Positions 12,121 to 23,035 of a DNA stretch of 64,000 bases are shown here, piece by piece. Origin of the DNA: Cyclina sinensis (lineage: Eukaryota; Mollusca; Bivalvia; Venerida; Veneridae); the NCBI GenBank assembly GCA_012932295.1, contig JAAONU010000006.1, positions 25,136,882 to 25,200,881 of the forward strand. Reading direction: 5' to 3'. The stretch's first letter is position 1; every line of letters starts with the position of its first letter. A program made the position numbers and the translations under genes. A model generated the notes under the pieces. That model did no database searches. It was not told where the DNA came from and was given only the letters and a program-made list of their open reading frames with translations.

Positions 12121-12662
12121 CATCGTCGGACACCCACGGCCGATCCATTAACATTTATCAGCCGTGGGATTTTTGGACGCTATCTAGTCGATAAGAGGTG
12201 TGTCAAAGACAGCTATTTCATTGGTTCCCTCACGATTTCATGAGGCAATTAAAACCAATCAAAACGCTCTTTCTATACGACATTCGGTATTACAGACAAG
12301 ATGGCGGCAACCATAGACGACATGTTTAATTCTGTTTGTGAACAGTTCATAATTGAAAATGTGGACGAAATGTTAATACTAGGTAAAATATCACTATAGC
12401 GGTATTTGCTTGTTGAAGAATTGAGTTGGCGATAGTTTTTGCCTTTTATATTGGCAAGACACGCGAAAAAGGTTTTCGCCAATTGGCGCAGCCATTTTGT
12501 TTCTGATAGTTTTCTACCCTCTCCGTTGAAGAGTATCAGTTTTGTTAAACGTGATTTCATTGGTCGATATTTTAGGCACTTGTTGCTATATATTGACGCA
12601 AATTGATTCATTTATCCCACGGTTTGATTAATGTAATAATCAACCGTGGGTATCCGACGATG
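12121..12662. mobile_element. 542-bp TIR element with 9-bp target duplication and terminal hairpins (Mutator-like candidate)
   Basis: The element is bounded by CATCGTCGGACACCCACGG on the left and its inverted counterpart (one mismatch, GGATACCC) on the right. It is flanked by a perfect 9-bp direct repeat TACAAATGA at 12,112-12,120 and 12,663-12,671, which I read as the target-site duplication. Each end folds again on itself: CCCACGGC ... GCCGTGGG on the left (within 12,132-12,168) and CCCACGGTTTGATTA ... TAATCAACCGTGGG on the right (within 12,617-12,650). A 9-bp duplication is typical of Mutator-like elements, so that is the preferred class, but no transposase is present. Inside lies a gene-like first exon (12,301-12,382, separate entry). 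Confidence 0.75.
12301..12382 (+). CDS. Gene-like first exon inside the 542-bp element (27 codons plus 1 nt)
   Basis: An ATG in a good context (AAGATGGCGGCAACC) opens 27 codons starting MAATIDDMFNSVCEQF and ending NVDEMLIL, followed directly by a GT donor (CTAG then gtaaaa). The reading frame stops soon after if not spliced. I do not recognise the peptide. It may be a captured host first exon with its promoter (Pack-MULE style) or the first exon of the gene of an autonomous relative. The upstream GGTATTACAGACAAG looks like an ordinary 5' leader. No partner exon lies inside the element. Protein production is unproven. Confidence 0.3.
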
Positions 12663-13270
12663 TACAAATGAGAACCAGTCTACTAACTTCAACTTGATGA
12701 ATATGGTTTTCTAGGTTGATGCTGTTGCTAAATTATCTATGTTACTTAAACGAATTTGTCACCCAGGTATCTCGATCTACCTGTGCAAATTAAAATGTTA
12801 TCATGCAGTCTTTGAAAAACAAACATGAAAATGCAAGTAAATTTTGATATTAACTGAGAGGACCTCTTTCGAATTTACTTCTTTTATTAACTTGCAATAC
12901 ACCCGAAGTGACACGTATCTATTCGTATAATGTATTCCCCGTTTCTTGTAAACCTTTTTTAACAATCTCCGTGTCAAGTTCAATTTTTATACATTTCGTA
13001 TGTGTCAAATATGCCTTTCCAAATTTGCAAAACGAGAACGCTTTTTATCTTCCCATACACGTTATACTCGAATTATTAGAAAAATATAATTTCTTTCTTA
13101 ATATGGTTCTAGCCTTAATAAGATGGGACATTTCTAACGAATTTGATATAATGGTCACTTAACATGTACATGAACATAAGAATGACAGCAATTACGTTTT
13201 GGAAAGCTGGGCAAAATCCCCTTCATTATATTTACCAGATGGACAAAACAATCACTTATAGTTTTAGTTT

Positions 13271-13275
<5 letters not shown>

Positions 13276-13320
<45 letters not shown>
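13276..13320. repeat. (TG)n microsatellite
   Basis: An uninterrupted run of about 22 TG dinucleotides. Confidence 0.98.
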
Positions 13321-13323
<3 letters not shown>

Positions 13324-14459
13324 AAGATTAACATTTACTTCTCTGAGCTACTTTTGAAATTCTTATTCAGATGTTTTTACAAGGTTTAAACATTGTTGAG
13401 TGTGTGTGAACTTATAAACACGTGTTGTATAAATGTTAATCTGATCTTAATGTGTTTAAACTTGAGTGATATTTAGATTCAAGGTAACTTTATGATTAAT
13501 ATTAGTACTTCTTTTGTGAACACTGTAAATGGTTTATATCTTATATGATAATTAATATCTCATAAAAAAACTTTGTATTTATTATTATAATATACAGAAA
13601 ATTGTTTCAGCTGGTTCAGTGTTATGAAGTCGAGTGTAAATGTAATTTATCTTTTGTTTAGCTTTTTGAAAGAAACTGTAAATTTTGTATTACCGGGTTA
13701 AATTTATTTCCTGTTTATTTGTAATCATGTTTCATAACATAATAAAAAAGGCTATTATTGTCTAACCAACAACATGACTGTTTTGATACGTAGGATGTAC
13801 ATGTTTTGTGCGATAAATAAAACGGTATGAGAATTTGCATATACTAATGCAATTTAACAATTTGAAATAAGTTACTATAAATGATCGAAATATTTAAGAA
13901 AAAAAGCAAAATAATTATTTCAAGATTAAGTCTTTTAAAAATAATTGAAAATTATTAATTGTAAAAGTCATTATAGTTTAAATTTTTCTTCTAAACGACA
14001 AAACAGACTTAAGACGAAATGGTACATTTAAGTGAATATAACATCACCGGAGAAAACCTACTTTAGATCACAATGCCGTTTTAAGACAATAAAGCACGTT
14101 ACTATTACGCAATATTAGATCAACAAGCAAAGACAATTTTAAACAAGAGGCACGGTTTGATAAAATGTCTTTACAAGTTTGACTAATTATGCAATACTGC
14201 AATTCGGTTAAGACAGTTCAACGGCTGTAAGTTTGAATTTATTTGTATTACTATACTGCGATGGACTTGTCCAGTTTTTATTGAACTACATAATATTTTG
14301 TTCTTTTGAGTTGTGGCCCTTTAACTGATGAAAAGAATGTTTATTATAACCCCAGCAATTGTTCAGCTAAGGACATTACTTTTAAATGCTTTATGGGAGT
14401 CTTGAAATATCTGAATGTATGAGATAATAATCTTGTTTATCGTACTTATAAATATACAG
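13321..14459. other. AT-rich intergenic DNA, nothing recognised
   Basis: No supported exon, RNA gene or repeat structure was found; open frames are very short. Confidence 0.5.
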
Positions 14460-15720
14460 AATCCCCTATTTTAGTAGTATAAATACTGTATTTTCAGATA
14501 TACGGAATGCCGTATTCGTGTAATATAATAACTTTTAGTATTTGTAAGTTAAAAGAATACCATACTTTTGTAGTATGCAGACTCCAGTATTTCCATGTAT
14601 AGGGATATTTTCAAATATATGGAAAGCCGAACATGCAAGCACATTCTCGTATTTCATTTGTAAACCGGATAATTTTTCTAGTTCCACGTATTGGTAAATA
14701 CACGGAATCCTGTATTTGAGCAGTATACTTACTCCCGTAATACGGGAGGAATATCTTGATTGAATTTCCTGTATTTTATATATATGGAATGCCGTATTCG
14801 GGTAATATATTGACTGCCCGTACTTGTAAGTGTACAGTACAGTAATTCCGTATATTAGTGGTATATTGACTCCAGTATTTCAGTTTATACGGAGATAATA
14901 TTTTGATTCCTGTATTATCCAATATACGGAATATCGTATTGGAGTAATAAACGGACCTGCAATGACATCAAGTACATCACTTGTATACGAAATCATTCTT
15001 TGTTATTCTCTGATCCGACTTGCCATTCCACATAATGTTAAAGGCCCACAATTTTTAAATAATAAATAACAAAAAAAATAGTGAAAGCCATTTTTTATAA
15101 AGTCCGATCAGATTCAATTATATTTAAACAATTAAAAGGTCATAATAATCATTCCTTTTTCCAATTTACAGATATATTTTTTATTTGTTGAATTCTGAAA
15201 GAGTAGTTTAGGGATATTCCTTCTTGAAATTAAAGACCTCGAAACCATTTTACATATTTCCATAATTTTAAGTATACAGAATGCTGTATTCGAGTAACAC
15301 ACAGAGAAAATTGTCGTTCTTTAGACATCCACAGGGTAACTTTATTCATAAATTTATAGAACGGCAGAATTGAGCAGTATACTGACTCCCATATTTCAAT
15401 ATATACGAAAAATACATCTTGTTTCCTTTGCCTTCAAATATAGGGAAATATGTATTTTAGCAATATACGAGTGCTCATGCACATGCAGTCGTTCTAGATT
15501 CAAGTATTTGTAAGAATATGGAATGCCATATTTTAGTAATAAACGTATTTATTATGACATTTTCCCGTATGTCAGAAAAATACGGGTACGCATATCTAGT
15601 TTTTTGTATTTAATAATGTTACGGAACACGGTATTTATGTCATTTACGAATGTGCAGAATACCTTCGTATTTCATTTTTCCCGTATTTTCCCTATCTTAA
15701 TGATAGACGTTATGCCGTAC
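14460..15720. repeat. Degenerate satellite rich in CCGTATT / AATACGG
   Basis: Modules of the form ATATACGGAATGCCGTATTCG, then GTAATAT, then TGACTCCNGTATTTC recur about every 60-130 bp (for example near 14,495, 14,785, 14,920, 15,275 and 15,515), with many partial copies between them. Each core, TACGGAATGCCGTA, is itself a near-palindrome. About 230 bp near 15,000-15,230 lack the motif. I do not know the family. It ends just upstream of the nucleotidyltransferase pseudogene. Confidence 0.6.
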
Positions 15721-16179
15721 ACTCCCATATATCCACATACCTTTCGCAGTGGGAGAGAAAGTGTCAATAATATATCAAAACCTATACCAGTGTGTGTTAC
15801 GTTACAAAAGTGTACATTGTAAACTGCAGAATCGATTTCAGATGTACAGTGCAAATACACTAAATGTTATGAAAAATGGCGACAGGGTCCAGCCGTGACG
15901 TACAATATCCACTGAGTATCACCGCAGACGATGATGAAATAATGCCATTACTGATTCATGAGACAGGATGAAAGAGATGATCAGCAAGATATATTTTGAA
16001 GAGCTGTTTCGGTAAAACTGTTCAGCTGAGCAAACGGAAATCTTATTTATGCAGGAAAACGTTGAATGCTTTGTTGTAAATGTCATTAAAATGTCTTGGA
16101 CAGTGAAAAGTATCAATGTATATCCAGACAGTCGACAAAAGGTCTCTGCAATGACTTAGTAACACTTACAACAAAGACA

Positions 16180-17652
16180 AACTCGTAAATGTTGGCAGCT
16201 TCTACGTGGAATCTAAAAACAATTATCCAGACAAGTTCAATTTTATTTTCATCGTGAGAGAATGTGAGTACAAGGATATCAAGCAAATCAGGAAATTATC
16301 TTTTAGACATATTTCATTAACAGTTGAAAATGTTTTGAGAAGAGCCTTCGACTGAACGAGAAACCATACTTTCCTGGCATTACGCAGGACTACACGGACC
16401 GGCTTCCAAAGTTCAGCTTGTTTTTAATGAGTCTGACAACGTGCAAAATCGGATATTTCTGTAGATATCTCAGTAGCTTCAAAGGTTAAATCTGGTGCTT
16501 TACCAGAATGTACTTCATGGTGATTGGAAACAGATGCTTATTGAAACCGGTGTATAAGATCGACCAACAAAACACGAAACGGATGTTAGATTTGTAATAA
16601 CAGATACGGAACAACGGTTTGTGAGACAGAAAATGTCGGAAAATCAAAGGCATATTTACAGGCTGCTGAAACATATTTAATTGAAATCAAGGCACATATA
16701 ATGTCATTCGGAAACTCATCAGAAGACCAGACAATAAGCTGACAAAGCTTGTCAAATATTATTGTCGGAAGAAAGTCCATGGAACTAGAATTGTTTACGA
16801 CATTCCATCATACACCATCAGAACATTTGTTTTCCATCATGTTCACGTATTTCAGAAGCCGGAGTGCAGTGTTCCCGAGTGTTTGAAAGAAGATCTCAAA
16901 CACGTTTTGACTGTATGCAAAAACGAAATAGATGCGTATACAACGGTCTGGCAAGACTGGTTGGGAAGACCATTTACAGTTTCCATAGAAACCATACTCG
17001 GGCAACCACTTGAAATAGCAGACGGCTACCTGTCTGCTGCTATGACTGCCAAAACATTATCTGATTTAATCAACTCTTTGGAGAAAACAGGAGAGAACAG
17101 AGTAGAAATACGCCGTCAAATACCATTCACTGACCAGAATGTTAGTGTCGTAAAAATTACTTTAGAACAGACAGTCGGGAATAAAACGTGTAATCGCTGC
17201 CGTGTTGTGACAATTTTGTTAATGGCAATTGCGTCTTCGTCTTCTTTACAACGGATATAATTGTTGGTCGTAAAATGATCGAAGCATGTTTCTCAGAATC
17301 TGATATTCCAAAGGATAGAGGTATTTACACAGAGTACTGCTGTAACGGAGAATATAATCACGAATTAGAATAGGTAAACGTTACCTGTTCAAACTATGAT
17401 TCGTCAGGCGCTTTGCAGAAAATTATTAATATCGGTGACATTTTTGATTCGGTGCTTAATCACAAAGAAAGTATGCAGACGACAACGAGTCTACCAGCTA
17501 ATGCACAAACGAAAGCTGAAGGAACCAACGAAGTGCAATTAACCAAACGTGGCGCAGACATCAGACGATATCCGATGATTCAGACACTTTCCAAGAGGTT
17601 ACCGGCAGAAGTTTGGCTAAATGGAATAGAGTTTTGCAACAATCTGGGGTAA
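16180..17652 (+). pseudogene. Mab-21 domain / cGAS-like nucleotidyltransferase pseudogene
   Basis: Successive pieces in shifting frames follow the order of a Mab-21 (cGAS-like receptor) protein. At 16,185-16,350 VGSFYVESKNNYPDKFNF corresponds to the GS...PDEFDF active-site region. GLHGPASKVQLVF lies at about 16,390-16,430 and ISVDISVASKVK at 16,455-16,490. MSENQRHIYRLLKHI lies at 16,633-16,677, the typical entry to the helical half. DIPSYTIRTFVFHHV leads into a long open stretch (16,883-17,260 and upstream in the same frame). A further open piece of 79 codons lies at 17,413-17,652 and is unrecognised. At least four frameshifts or stops separate the pieces. The two acidic residues expected in the first catalytic pair are Lys and Asn here, so nucleotidyl transfer would be lost even if the frame were repaired. 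In animals this family makes cyclic dinucleotide signals in innate immunity and is expanded in bivalves. Confidence 0.7.
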
Positions 17653-17967
17653 GCCTTGTATTTGAACTACAGATTCATACGAGCGACTAAGCCTGAATAC
17701 CTCGCGTAAGTCATAAGCGTAAGTCATGTTGTAAACGTTATGTCGCGTACGTCATGTCGCTTGTTGATGCCGTTACCTTAGCGTGGCAACCTTCAAGAAA
17801 ATCTGTCGCATCTAATACGTGGTGATCTCAGCCATTATAATGTCCGTACCGCCGTTTTCTTTTAGTCATGTCACGTCCGTTGCACCATGGAAGCATATGC
17901 TACGTGATAAGTGTGGTAAAGCCAGTACTCTTCTTTTCATGAGCTATTCAAACACTCGAGAAAGAGT

Positions 17968-18830
17968 ATGAACTTATTTTCTGCGATTTTGGTATTTGCT
18001 CCATTTGTTTATACTCTGCTTTGATCGATCGTTCTTCAAATTAATGTATCAATCTAATCATCATATTGCATTTCTTTTACAGAGGAGTATGGAGTTTTAT
18101 CTGTCCTGTAATTTGACAGGGAAGTGGTCCAGTACCGGATTTGACATCTTTTATATAGCCAACTTGGTCAAAGACTGTCCGTCCCTGATTTCAAGCTGCA
18201 ATAGTTAGTATTTATAACAATTTTGTTTCAGTTTTCTAAATTAAATTTAAAGAAAAGAGTCGTAGCTTGTCAAAAGAAATGAAAGCTAACATAAAGAATT
18301 TAAGTTTTTTTTCTGTTTCTAAATAATTACAAGTTTCCGGCTGTAAGAATCGTACACAAATAAATTGCCGGTTGTATGTTTCTAACTTGAGTCTCAGCTC
18401 AATGTCCTTGACCTTGAAAAGAGCTTTGATAACAAAATGAAATAAGTTGTTCCATAAATAGTGAAAATGTAAAGGCAATTGCTCATTCACAAAATATGAT
18501 ATCGTGACCGTCTTTGGATTAATGCATAGATAAAATGACGTTCTTTTATCAGTAATCTGGAACAACATAGCTATAGGACAAAACCTTTTTATCTCAGTAT
18601 CTTTCAAATAACTTCTGTTCTGTCAACCAACCTTATGTTCACATAGTACTTCCGTGCTAACAATAAAAATAAACTCATTTATAAGTTTCTGTGTTTTTTC
18701 TCTCTCACGTACAGTGCCTGAACACGCACCTTTCTTGAAGGTGACGATCGCCACGTCGGATCAACAGGCTGACCTAAATTATTACTTTTGCGTTGCCAAT
18801 GACAAGTGCACCACAGACACCATGGATTGA
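17968..18830 (+). CDS. Candidate small cysteine-containing protein, three exons
   Basis: Proposed exons are 17,968-17,991 (ATG, MNLFSAIL), 18,083-18,203 and 18,715-18,830 (TGA). The second exon follows TTTCTTTTACAG and ends at a GTTAGT donor; the third follows a CACGTACAG acceptor. Phases agree across the second junction (split ATG codon), giving about 86 aa. Exon 2 includes YLSCNLTGKWSSTGFDIFYI and DCPSLISSCN; exon 3 includes LNYYFCVANDKCTTDTMD. The five cysteines suggest an extracellular domain, but I recognise no family. The first exon is the weakest part: another donor (GTTTAT) 15 nt later would give a longer hydrophobic leader. A poly(A) signal AATAAA follows at 18,872-18,877. The neighbour on the left is the Mab-21 pseudogene. 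Confidence 0.35.
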
Positions 18831-18871
18831 ACTCCTCTAAATACATGCACTGAAAGCAGGATATATGTAAT

Positions 18872-18877
18872 AATAAA
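18872..18877 (+). terminator. Poly(A) signal AATAAA
   Basis: It lies 42 bp after the stop of the candidate small gene and fits as its cleavage signal. In AT-rich DNA the hexamer also occurs by chance. Confidence 0.35.
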
Positions 18878-18879
18878 GT

Positions 18880-19672
18880 GTCTTACATTTTAGTAACCGT
18901 TTTAGTGCTATATTGTATAACTGTAGTCATAACATCTACTTTGTTATTTTCAGCAGCACGTTCATTGCCCTCTGCAAGAACACGTAAACTTTTTAAACAA
19001 AACCCACCAAGCAGTTTCAATAACGAAAATGTCGTTGAAGCATTTTTCATCTTGGGTTTTCTTCTTTAAAATATGAATGAATCGTTCTTAATACCGGCAT
19101 GCAATATGGCCTTTCTTAGTTCCTTTAAATCTAGTTTATTTAAACTTTATTAAGATTGTTGCTTTCATGTAACTTTACGACTTAATCTGTTTATGTTCAC
19201 CATGTCATATTGCACAAAAGAAGTTCATCTGTACATAAATACAGATAACAAATTTCCATGCCCCTTGATCATATTGATGGACGGCATATTGTTTTTTTTA
19301 TTGTCTGTCATGCAACTTGATGAGCTGTACTCGCTAGACCCATTTAGAGGTCACGTGGTCAAAGGTCAACGCCCTCGGGGCCATGTTGTTAGAGGTGCTT
19401 GGGTCGCTCTGGTGATAGAGAACAATGTTTACACAAAAACATAGGTATGTTGGTTCACAGTTTACCTTGTATAGTGCTCAATATTACTCCGTTGTACCTT
19501 TACAATAAAATATTTTTGTCATTTTTAAGTCTGCGTTTGAACAAAACAGATTCATTTTTACTACATATTTCCTATATCATAAAACACGTTAATTGCACAC
19601 ACATGTACATTGTTTTTATCTTTGTATGTAATGATCATATGGAGGACTCATTGCAAAGCTATTGTAACTGCG
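18880..19672. other. Intergenic DNA, no supported gene
   Basis: An acceptor-like TTATTTTCAG precedes an open stretch near 18,955-19,069, but no partner exon or similarity supports it. The open frames at 19,193-19,444 and 19,399-19,692 overlap each other and look random. Confidence 0.4.
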
Positions 19673-19674
19673 TA

Positions 19675-19893
19675 TTAACCCATTTATTCTAAATGGATTA
19701 AGACATCCTTGTTAGTTGGACGAGTCCATTTTCATTTGAAAGGGTTTCTGGTATAAAGTTGTAAATTTGTTCTGTTCAGGGAAGAAAATCTTTTGGAAAA
19801 AAGTGCAAACCTTGATAATGCGATGTCTGATCTGAGTCTGCACCTATTTGCCTATGTATAATTTTGTGGACTCTAGGAATTAATGGGTTGAAA
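19675..19893. mobile_element. TTAA-ended MITE, ~200 bp
   Basis: It begins ATTAACCCATT and ends AATGGGTTGAA, an inverted pair. Inside are GGACGAGTCCATTTTCATTTG and TCTGATCTGAGTCTGCACC, which are decayed forms of the GACAAGTCCATTT and GTGCAGACCAGATCAG segments seen in the copies near 34.8, 49.1 and 58.7 kb. It has no coding capacity. Confidence 0.55.
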
Positions 19894-20119
19894 TTAGGAG
19901 ATACAACAAGTTTTGAACTGAGCTCTCGATAAAATCATCTACCCAATATTTGCCGATGGGATGCTGTGGTATTAAAAAAACATGTCATTTTGAAACAATT
20001 TTACCAGACAAATAGGTGTAATTTTCAAATTACCAAATGATTTTAGACTTTGAGAAGCAGTGGGGTATTTCGGCTTTATAGTATTTAACCTTTACGCAAT
20101 AGAGATCTTTACTTTTTGC

Positions 20120-20245
20120 AGACTATGGAGGGAACGAGGACGGAGATATACTGTGATTACACGAACATTGGTGAAGATTTTGACTGTGAATATTATAAAG
20201 CAGTAAAGAATTTCTTACTAATGATGAGGACGATTATATTACGTA
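20120..20245 (+). other. Exon-like block, weak
   Basis: An acceptor (TTTTTGCAG) is followed by an open stretch containing TMEGTRTEIYCDYTNIGEDF and then a GTAAGA donor. It could be an internal exon of an unrecognised plus-strand gene. No partner exon with matching phase was found. Confidence 0.2.
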
Positions 20246-20407
20246 AGAAAATGATTACTAAGTTTTATGCTAAATAACTGAACCCCCAGCTGAACCCTCT
20301 CCCCCCTCTCTCTCTCTTCAACGCCCCCCACCCACTCTCCCTCGTATATTTTACCGGCATAGGTATTTGTAAAAAATATTTTAATATTTTAATTGTTAAG
20401 ATTTTAT

Positions 20408-20588
20408 GGAGACATTTTTAGGAAACAGACTTGAAGTGATCTACCGTCAAATAAAGCACAGTATCGAATTCTCATGCAGGGTAATTTAATCACGAAAGCG
20501 GTTGGTGACTTAATGATTATGCATCTGAATGAGAAACCGTCCTATGGAGGACGGTAGATCGCGAAAACTGTAAAAAATATCTGTCTCC
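20408..20588. mobile_element. ~180-bp MITE with GATCTACCGTC inverted repeats
   Basis: GATCTACCGTC near 20,438 is matched by GACGGTAGATC near 20,550. Outside them GGAGACA (20,408) pairs with TGTCTCC (20,582-20,588). The arms between are imperfectly complementary. No target duplication is certain. Confidence 0.5.
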
Positions 20589-21289
20589 ATTCTAACACGT
20601 ATGTATATGTATAAGGGGCACAATTATGTGCACTACTTATCATGCCGTTTTTACGGTTATTGTCCCTGTCAAGCTATTCGGTTCATCCCGCTATTCATTT
20701 TCCACGTGGAATATAAATCAAAAAGGTCAGTTAAAAATTTACATTTAAAAAAATATCTATAATTCTATCATCGATGAACACCAATGAAAATCATTTAGTC
20801 CGTAATTATATTTCACTGATTAAAATATTTTTTTATAAAATCATCAGTTTACAATGACAAATAAGACAAATAAACCGAAAATAATTTGCGGTGACTTCAG
20901 CGGGCTCACGCTTGTATAACGTATAGATATATAACGGTCAAATCCCTTTTCGGCGAATAGTTGGCGAATTGAAGATAGTGTTAGAATTCTGCGTAACGCG
21001 TGCAAAGACGTTCGTGCTAATCACACAGTTTTCGAGATATTTAAAATTTTAAGAGTCAGCCTGTTAAAATAACGATGAACATGAATTTTATATAGTTAAC
21101 TTGTTATTCGGTAAGTTATTAAATAGTAACGCAAATTTCATGTAGTTATCCTTTCAGCAAAACAGTTTTACAGATCAAGTGAACGGGTGACAGTTATGGG
21201 CACTATCAGGACTATTATTTGTGTTAAGATATTTTATCTTACCATAAACACTAGTCAACCACTAACTAAAATAGTCGCGAAACTTATGT
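20589..21289. other. AT-rich intergenic DNA, nothing recognised
   Basis: No open frame above background and no repeat structure. Confidence 0.5.
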
Positions 21290-21389
21290 NNNNNNNNNNN
21301 NNNNNNNNNNNNNNNNNNNNNNNNNNNNNNNNNNNNNNNNNNNNNNNNNNNNNNNNNNNNNNNNNNNNNNNNNNNNNNNNNNNNNNNNN
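21290..21389. other. Assembly gap (100 N)
   Basis: Exactly 100 N bases, the conventional length for a gap of unknown size. Sequence on the two sides need not be truly adjacent. Any translation crossing it is meaningless. Confidence 1.
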
Positions 21390-23030
21390 TGAGGGAGTCA
21401 CATGTATATAAAATATTCAAACTGACCTCAGCCAGTGCTAGCTGCAAATATACGCATATTGTTTTCCTTCCAATTTACTGTTACACTTGTTTAATGTAGG
21501 TTTTTTTTTCATTTGTACTTTTTAAATTACCCCACCCCAACCTACTATGAAATGATAAAGCTTCTAACTAGACTGGTAGCGTACGTGATACATAATTTTA
21601 CACATTTCTGATAATTTGTTACACCTTTATTCGAATTTTTGGACACTTACCCTTTTTTGTAGAAAAAATATCAGAATTCTTATTTAACTTAATCTCAAGC
21701 ATCCTTGAATACTGAAGGTTATGATATGAATGATTTGAACCAAAGGAGTAAACAGTTGTTTAATATGTGCTGCTTACTTCCCTTTTAGAATAATGTTAGT
21801 CTAGTGTTGGGATTATTTTATATTCGAATAACTCTGTATTCTGTTTTACGATATTATTAATCTACATCATTTGTGATACATTACCATTCAAATTTTATGT
21901 ACATAGATTATTGAAATACATGTATCCTATGATTATTGTTACATTATTTGAATTTGTCATTTCTGTTAAATATTGTTCTCGTCAGGGGTCTTTCAGATAG
22001 AAATTTTCTACTTAAATGATCTTGTTCTCGCAGGATAAGTCTTCGTACATTATTTTGTTTAACTTTCTGTGACGCTGTTTCCATTTAATATTTTGTTTTG
22101 AGCAGAACTTCGCCTCAGTTTTTGAAAGAAAGAAAAAAACTAAAAATAAACAAAAGCTGATGGTCAGTAACAATTGTCATATTTAGCCTTTTAACTGGCC
22201 GTGCATACAGATTATATTTTTTTCGTATATATATGTCGAAAACTTTGGCTTCTTCAGTCATTAGCCGTCTCAACGTTCCACGTGACACAAATTCACATTT
22301 ACCCGGTGAAAATTTGGTACACTTTGAAAACTTCAGTGCATTGTTTTACAGCGCAAGCATGCCATTTTTTTTTAAGTATAAAGAACGAGGTCGGCCTTCT
22401 GCCAAATGGACAAGCCTTTTCCGTAATAAAAGAAGCCACGAGTCATTCTTATTGTTTTACTAGCAAAACATCCATTATTATATAAAACACAGAGGCGGAC
22501 ACTTAACAATTTTACAATCAGAACAAAAAAAACTCACAACTATTTTTTTTTTAATTTCAAGACGCAAGGTCAAAATCTTTCGTGTTTAGCGTGTATAACA
22601 TAGTGTTTAAAAATATAAGATCATATAAAACCTAAATCTTAAAGGCATGAAGTATATTTGCCGGTATAATTACATTCAACCATATCACTAGAACAAACCA
22701 AACATTTCATTGAAATATTTCGTGAGGGAAACAAAAACTAAGTCCCAATAATTTAACTTTGCCTGCATTTCTATTGTAGAGTTTTTAAACAATTTTAGAT
22801 TGTATATTATACTTGTTTATGTAGAAATCATCTACATTAATTATTTCTGCTACCATTTTTTTTAATATTCTTAAAATCAAAATATCTGTTCCGTTCTTTT
22901 ATATTAACATATATAACATTGTCATCTTTTAGAGAACTATGTTTAATTTATTCCTAGGTTAATATATAAAATTTATTTAAGATTCGTGTTTGTGTTTCAT
23001 TTTCAGTCCCTTATTTTGGAGTCAAATCGT
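21390..23030. other. AT-rich intergenic DNA, nothing recognised
   Basis: Two overlapping open frames at 22,201-22,485 and 22,233-22,463 lack similarity and splice support. No RNA gene or array was seen. Confidence 0.5.
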
Positions 23031-23035
23031 GTGTT

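Noticed and set aside
12273..12611. 112-codon minus-strand open frame in the 542-bp element
   Set aside because: It covers the opposite strand of the better-supported exon and has no start context or similarity.
21187..21447. Open frames spanning the N run
   Set aside because: They are produced by translating N bases as unknown residues.
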